Shown here: positions 61,311-64,000 of the stretch, one piece after another
How positions within the stretch are numbered: position 1 is the stretch's first letter
How the letters are laid out: every line of letters begins with the position of its first letter
From: Mesostigma viride
Lineage: Eukaryota > Streptophyta > Mesostigmatophyceae > Mesostigmatales > Mesostigmataceae
DNA: 64,000 nucleotides
NCBI GenBank assembly: GCA_009746045.1
Contig: RPFO01000436.1
Coordinates: 1,665,351-1,729,350, forward strand
Direction: 5' to 3'
Program-made: the position numbers and the translations under genes
The notes under the pieces: generated by a model
Database searches by the model: none
The model's input: the letters and a program-made list of their open reading frames with translations, nothing else
What the model was told of the DNA's origin: nothing

Positions 61311-63766
61311 CGGCGCGATAATTTTTGGCGCCGAAAAATTCGCGGTACCCGTCCGTACCGTGAAAAAGTGGTCACTGCACGGTGCGCGCACCCCTACCGG
61401 AGCTGGCCATGGCGACGTGCTTTCAGGCAGAGTAGAAAAAGATAGCTCGCGGAATGCAGAGAAACTGAGCGAATCTTAAAGACGATGAGTAAATGATACT
61501 ACTTCGTAGCGGAGTTCGCGTTTTTTGCAGTGTCGATGATTTTACTGATGACCATCGCCACGGGGGTCCAATCTGATGTTTTCGTCGAGAGGAATAAATT
61601 AGAATGCACGCTGGCGGCGGTGATTGTCAGGTTTTATGGGCTTTACCTAGCGTCAAGGATGCGTTTAAATTGTTATTGGTAAAGCTTTAAAAAATTTGCT
61701 GGGTTTCGGCAAGATTTCCGTCATGATCGGTAAGACACTCTCCAGGCTCGCGGGATGCGCGTCTTATTATTCCATGGAAGGTTGTTCTTTCCTGCGCCGC
61801 TGGGCGAAGGACAATGCCGGTAATGGTACGATCGTGTGCTCAGCGTGACCCTATGAATGTTTCGCTTCCTTTATGGGTTATCAACGCAAGTTTTCGGCTT
61901 CTTTCCGTGCAGTTAGCGCCAGGAATAATGCCATTCCGTGCTGCGCATCGCCAGATTCCTGGCACCTTTCAGTGGTGTTTATGTACGTTGCATGGCTGGG
62001 ACGTGTCAAAGCGTGACCGTGGCATATCGTCAAGTTGTCAGGGATTTGCTGAGTGGTTTCTTGGAAGGAGATTGCTAACAGCACTCAGTTTTTGTGTGAA
62101 TATTGACGCGGCCAACAATTGCGCTGGAAAGAAAGGTGGCAGTGGTTTTTCTGAGGGGCATACTGCATGGGTGGAACTGCACGTAGGTAGGGGTTATCGT
62201 TGTCTTGTTGGCCTTTCTCCCACTAAAATGGGAGAGCCCTAATTCATATGCTAGCAAGGCAAGGTAACCTTGGTGAGAAGCCTTGGCAAGCAGCATGTAT
62301 GATAATTCTGCTTTCTCTGTGGACTGTCTGTTGTTACCCTTGTTGGGCAGTTAGTGGATATGGCTTTCTAGGGTGTGTTTGAGCTTGGTTTTGGGATGAT
62401 GCCCACACCATAAACCTGGAATATGCTTTAGAAGTGTCGGCTAGGCATGTAGAGCTACCTGCCTCATTGTTGTGCACACACGCAACAGGTTGCCCGTGTC
62501 GAGGTAAGGCAAGGGCACATGACGTGCCCAGCCACCTCCTTGTACATTGTGGTCGAATTGGGCATGGTCAGGAGCCTTTTGGATGGCATAGGAAGTGTTA
62601 GTGTGCCTTAATACTCACTAATGCCTTCCTTAGCGTCTGCACAGGTGGCCAACTGCCAAAATTAATAACTGCTACAGCTGAGCTCAGAATGCCACCAAAC
62701 TTTGACAGTGCGTTCTATGGTCATGACAAAATTTGACTATCACTTTTTAGGCCTAATTGATGTGTTATGAGTGTGTATGGGGACGCCCCGCCTAAAAAAG
62801 CGTATTTTTGGCCCAAAAATTAATAACTCAAAGGGATGTGCTGATTTTGTTGATCCAATTAGGTAGAAACCATGTCCCATGACATTTTTATATGGGTATT
62901 ACTTTTTTCATGCAACGGGTTCTCCCACTGTTCTGGGCAAGATGTGCCCCGGACAGCGTTTTTTTCTATTTTTAGCTCATAGCCGGTGTATGGCTGTGTA
63001 ACAAGCAAAAATGACTTTGTTGTTACATCCTTTGTTTTGTGAATGTTTGGCTTTTATTCGAGGACTTTTGGATCAGTATTGAGAAAGTTATGAGGTTTCT
63101 AAGACGATGGTACTTGGAGCTGATACTTTGTCAGCCAACTGATAGGAACCCTCATTGGTCGTGGCCTGATCCACGTAGGGTTGTAGTTTGTTGGCTGATA
63201 CTACTGATAGTAGGGGCCCTCATTGGTCGTGGCCTGATCCACGTGGGGTTGTAGTTTGTTAGTTGGTACTATTGAGTCTTAAATGCTCCTTTGGGACTTC
63301 AGTGCTCACGACAGATTTGGATCTCATGGAAAGATTCTGCCAGGCTGTGTGTGGTGTTGTTCTGTTTTGTGTGACTAGGATGGATACGAAGATCTTGCAT
63401 AGGATTCCATGGTTCTGATTGGTTCTCTTCAGGCTAAGGTTGGAGCAAGCTCGACAAGCACGTCGATATCAAGGACGTGGGGTCGCCATTGTTGCTACGT
63501 TGGTTTTGATTCACCATGGTATAATAAAGCTTGGCTTTGTTGTCCAATCCATAAGAGCCCCTTGGCTATAGACGTCCTTCAGTTCCACAGAGGTCGTCTA
63601 TACACGAGCTTGTCTTTGTGTCTACAAGGGGTTGTGATTCCCTAAATCACGTGCTGTGGAATTTCCATCTCAACGTTGCTCGGATACTTGAAGTTCTGCG
63701 ACTCAGGAAGCAACCCAGGTAAAAGATCTTTCATATTGGACTGTGGATGATGTTGATGATCATTTT
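61311..63766. other. No gene recognised; possibly LTR of an element leaving the window
   Basis: No conserved protein. It contains a G/C hairpin (TTTTTGGCGCCGAAAAA near 61322) and a 73-bp tandem duplication at about 63140-63275 (CCTCATTGGTCGTGGCCTGA...). The right part may be an LTR, judged from the candidate primer-binding site that follows. Confidence 0.35.
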
Positions 63767-63780
63767 TAGTCGTTACATTG
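63767..63780 (+). other. Candidate retrotransposon primer-binding site
   Basis: TTACA is followed by TTGGTATCGGAGG. The usual initiator-Met site is TGGTATCAGAGC, so 10 of 12 positions can be matched. The CA end and this site would place the 3' edge of a 5' LTR at about 63766. No coding region lies within the remaining 220 bp to test it. Confidence 0.3.
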
Positions 63781-64000
63781 GTATCGGAGGATCTCTACTT
63801 TGGTGTTTCTCTTGAAGTCGCAACCTTCCGGGTAGTACAACGTTGATCAGATGTCTGTCATCCGAGAAGATTCATAGAGTTGCGGAAAACTTACGGTGTT
63901 ACAGACTGAGACACATCCTGATGTGACTGTCTTGCTCTGTAACACTAGAAGTCAGCCGTAACCGTTGTCTCTACTAGGCAGACGATCGCGACTCCATGTG

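Overview
This is nuclear DNA of a eukaryote, most likely a green alga. Host genes have GT-AG introns with GC-rich exons, a Chlamydomonas-style TGTAA polyadenylation motif follows the MAD2 stop, and the protein set (mitochondrial Rieske protein, MAD2, biosynthetic thiolase) is eukaryotic. The species cannot be named from the sequence. Protein-coding host DNA is a small part of the window; the rest is intron minisatellite, microsatellite and mobile DNA.

Host genes. (1) An intronless mitochondrial Rieske iron-sulfur protein on the minus strand (14114-14953). (2) Divergent from it, a complete MAD2 spindle-checkpoint gene on the plus strand (15810-22461). I assembled it as seven exons that join in phase to 204 residues, including a 16-nt microexon. 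(3) An unrecognised Gln/Pro-rich protein on the minus strand (26999-28303). (4) A complete acetyl-CoA C-acetyltransferase on the plus strand (30720-41631), twelve exons giving 399 residues, in which the second catalytic cysteine reads as alanine. Their introns are filled with tandem repeats. Several arrays are copies of the preceding exon end together with its 5' splice site.

Mobile DNA. The left 13.6 kb holds minisatellites, a MITE, decayed LINE open reading frames, tandem SINEs with a tRNA-like core and a foldback element. Between MAD2 and the Gln-rich gene lies a 3.7-kb element with palindrome-bearing inverted ends, itself invaded by LINE copies. From 41.6 kb to the right edge almost everything is transposon derived.

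The outstanding object is a 10.7-kb Ty3/gypsy-type retrotransposon on the minus strand (48420-59159, 4-bp target duplication TATA). It carries gag, a CCHC knuckle, aspartic protease, a C5-cytosine DNA methyltransferase, reverse transcriptase, RNase H, a DDE integrase and a PHD finger. Its ends are not ordinary LTRs. The order is A1-internal-B1-GC-A2-B2, a split direct repeat of the kind known from tyrosine-recombinase DIRS/PAT/Ngaro elements, but here with a DDE integrase, TG...CA ends and a target-site duplication. A 2.5-kb non-coding element nearby (44485-46995, duplication TCCC) has exactly the same arrangement, so the architecture is reproducible.

Reading-frame breaks in the large element sit next to runs of four or more G. 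All but one are closed by a single extra G, so they may be homopolymer errors and not decay.
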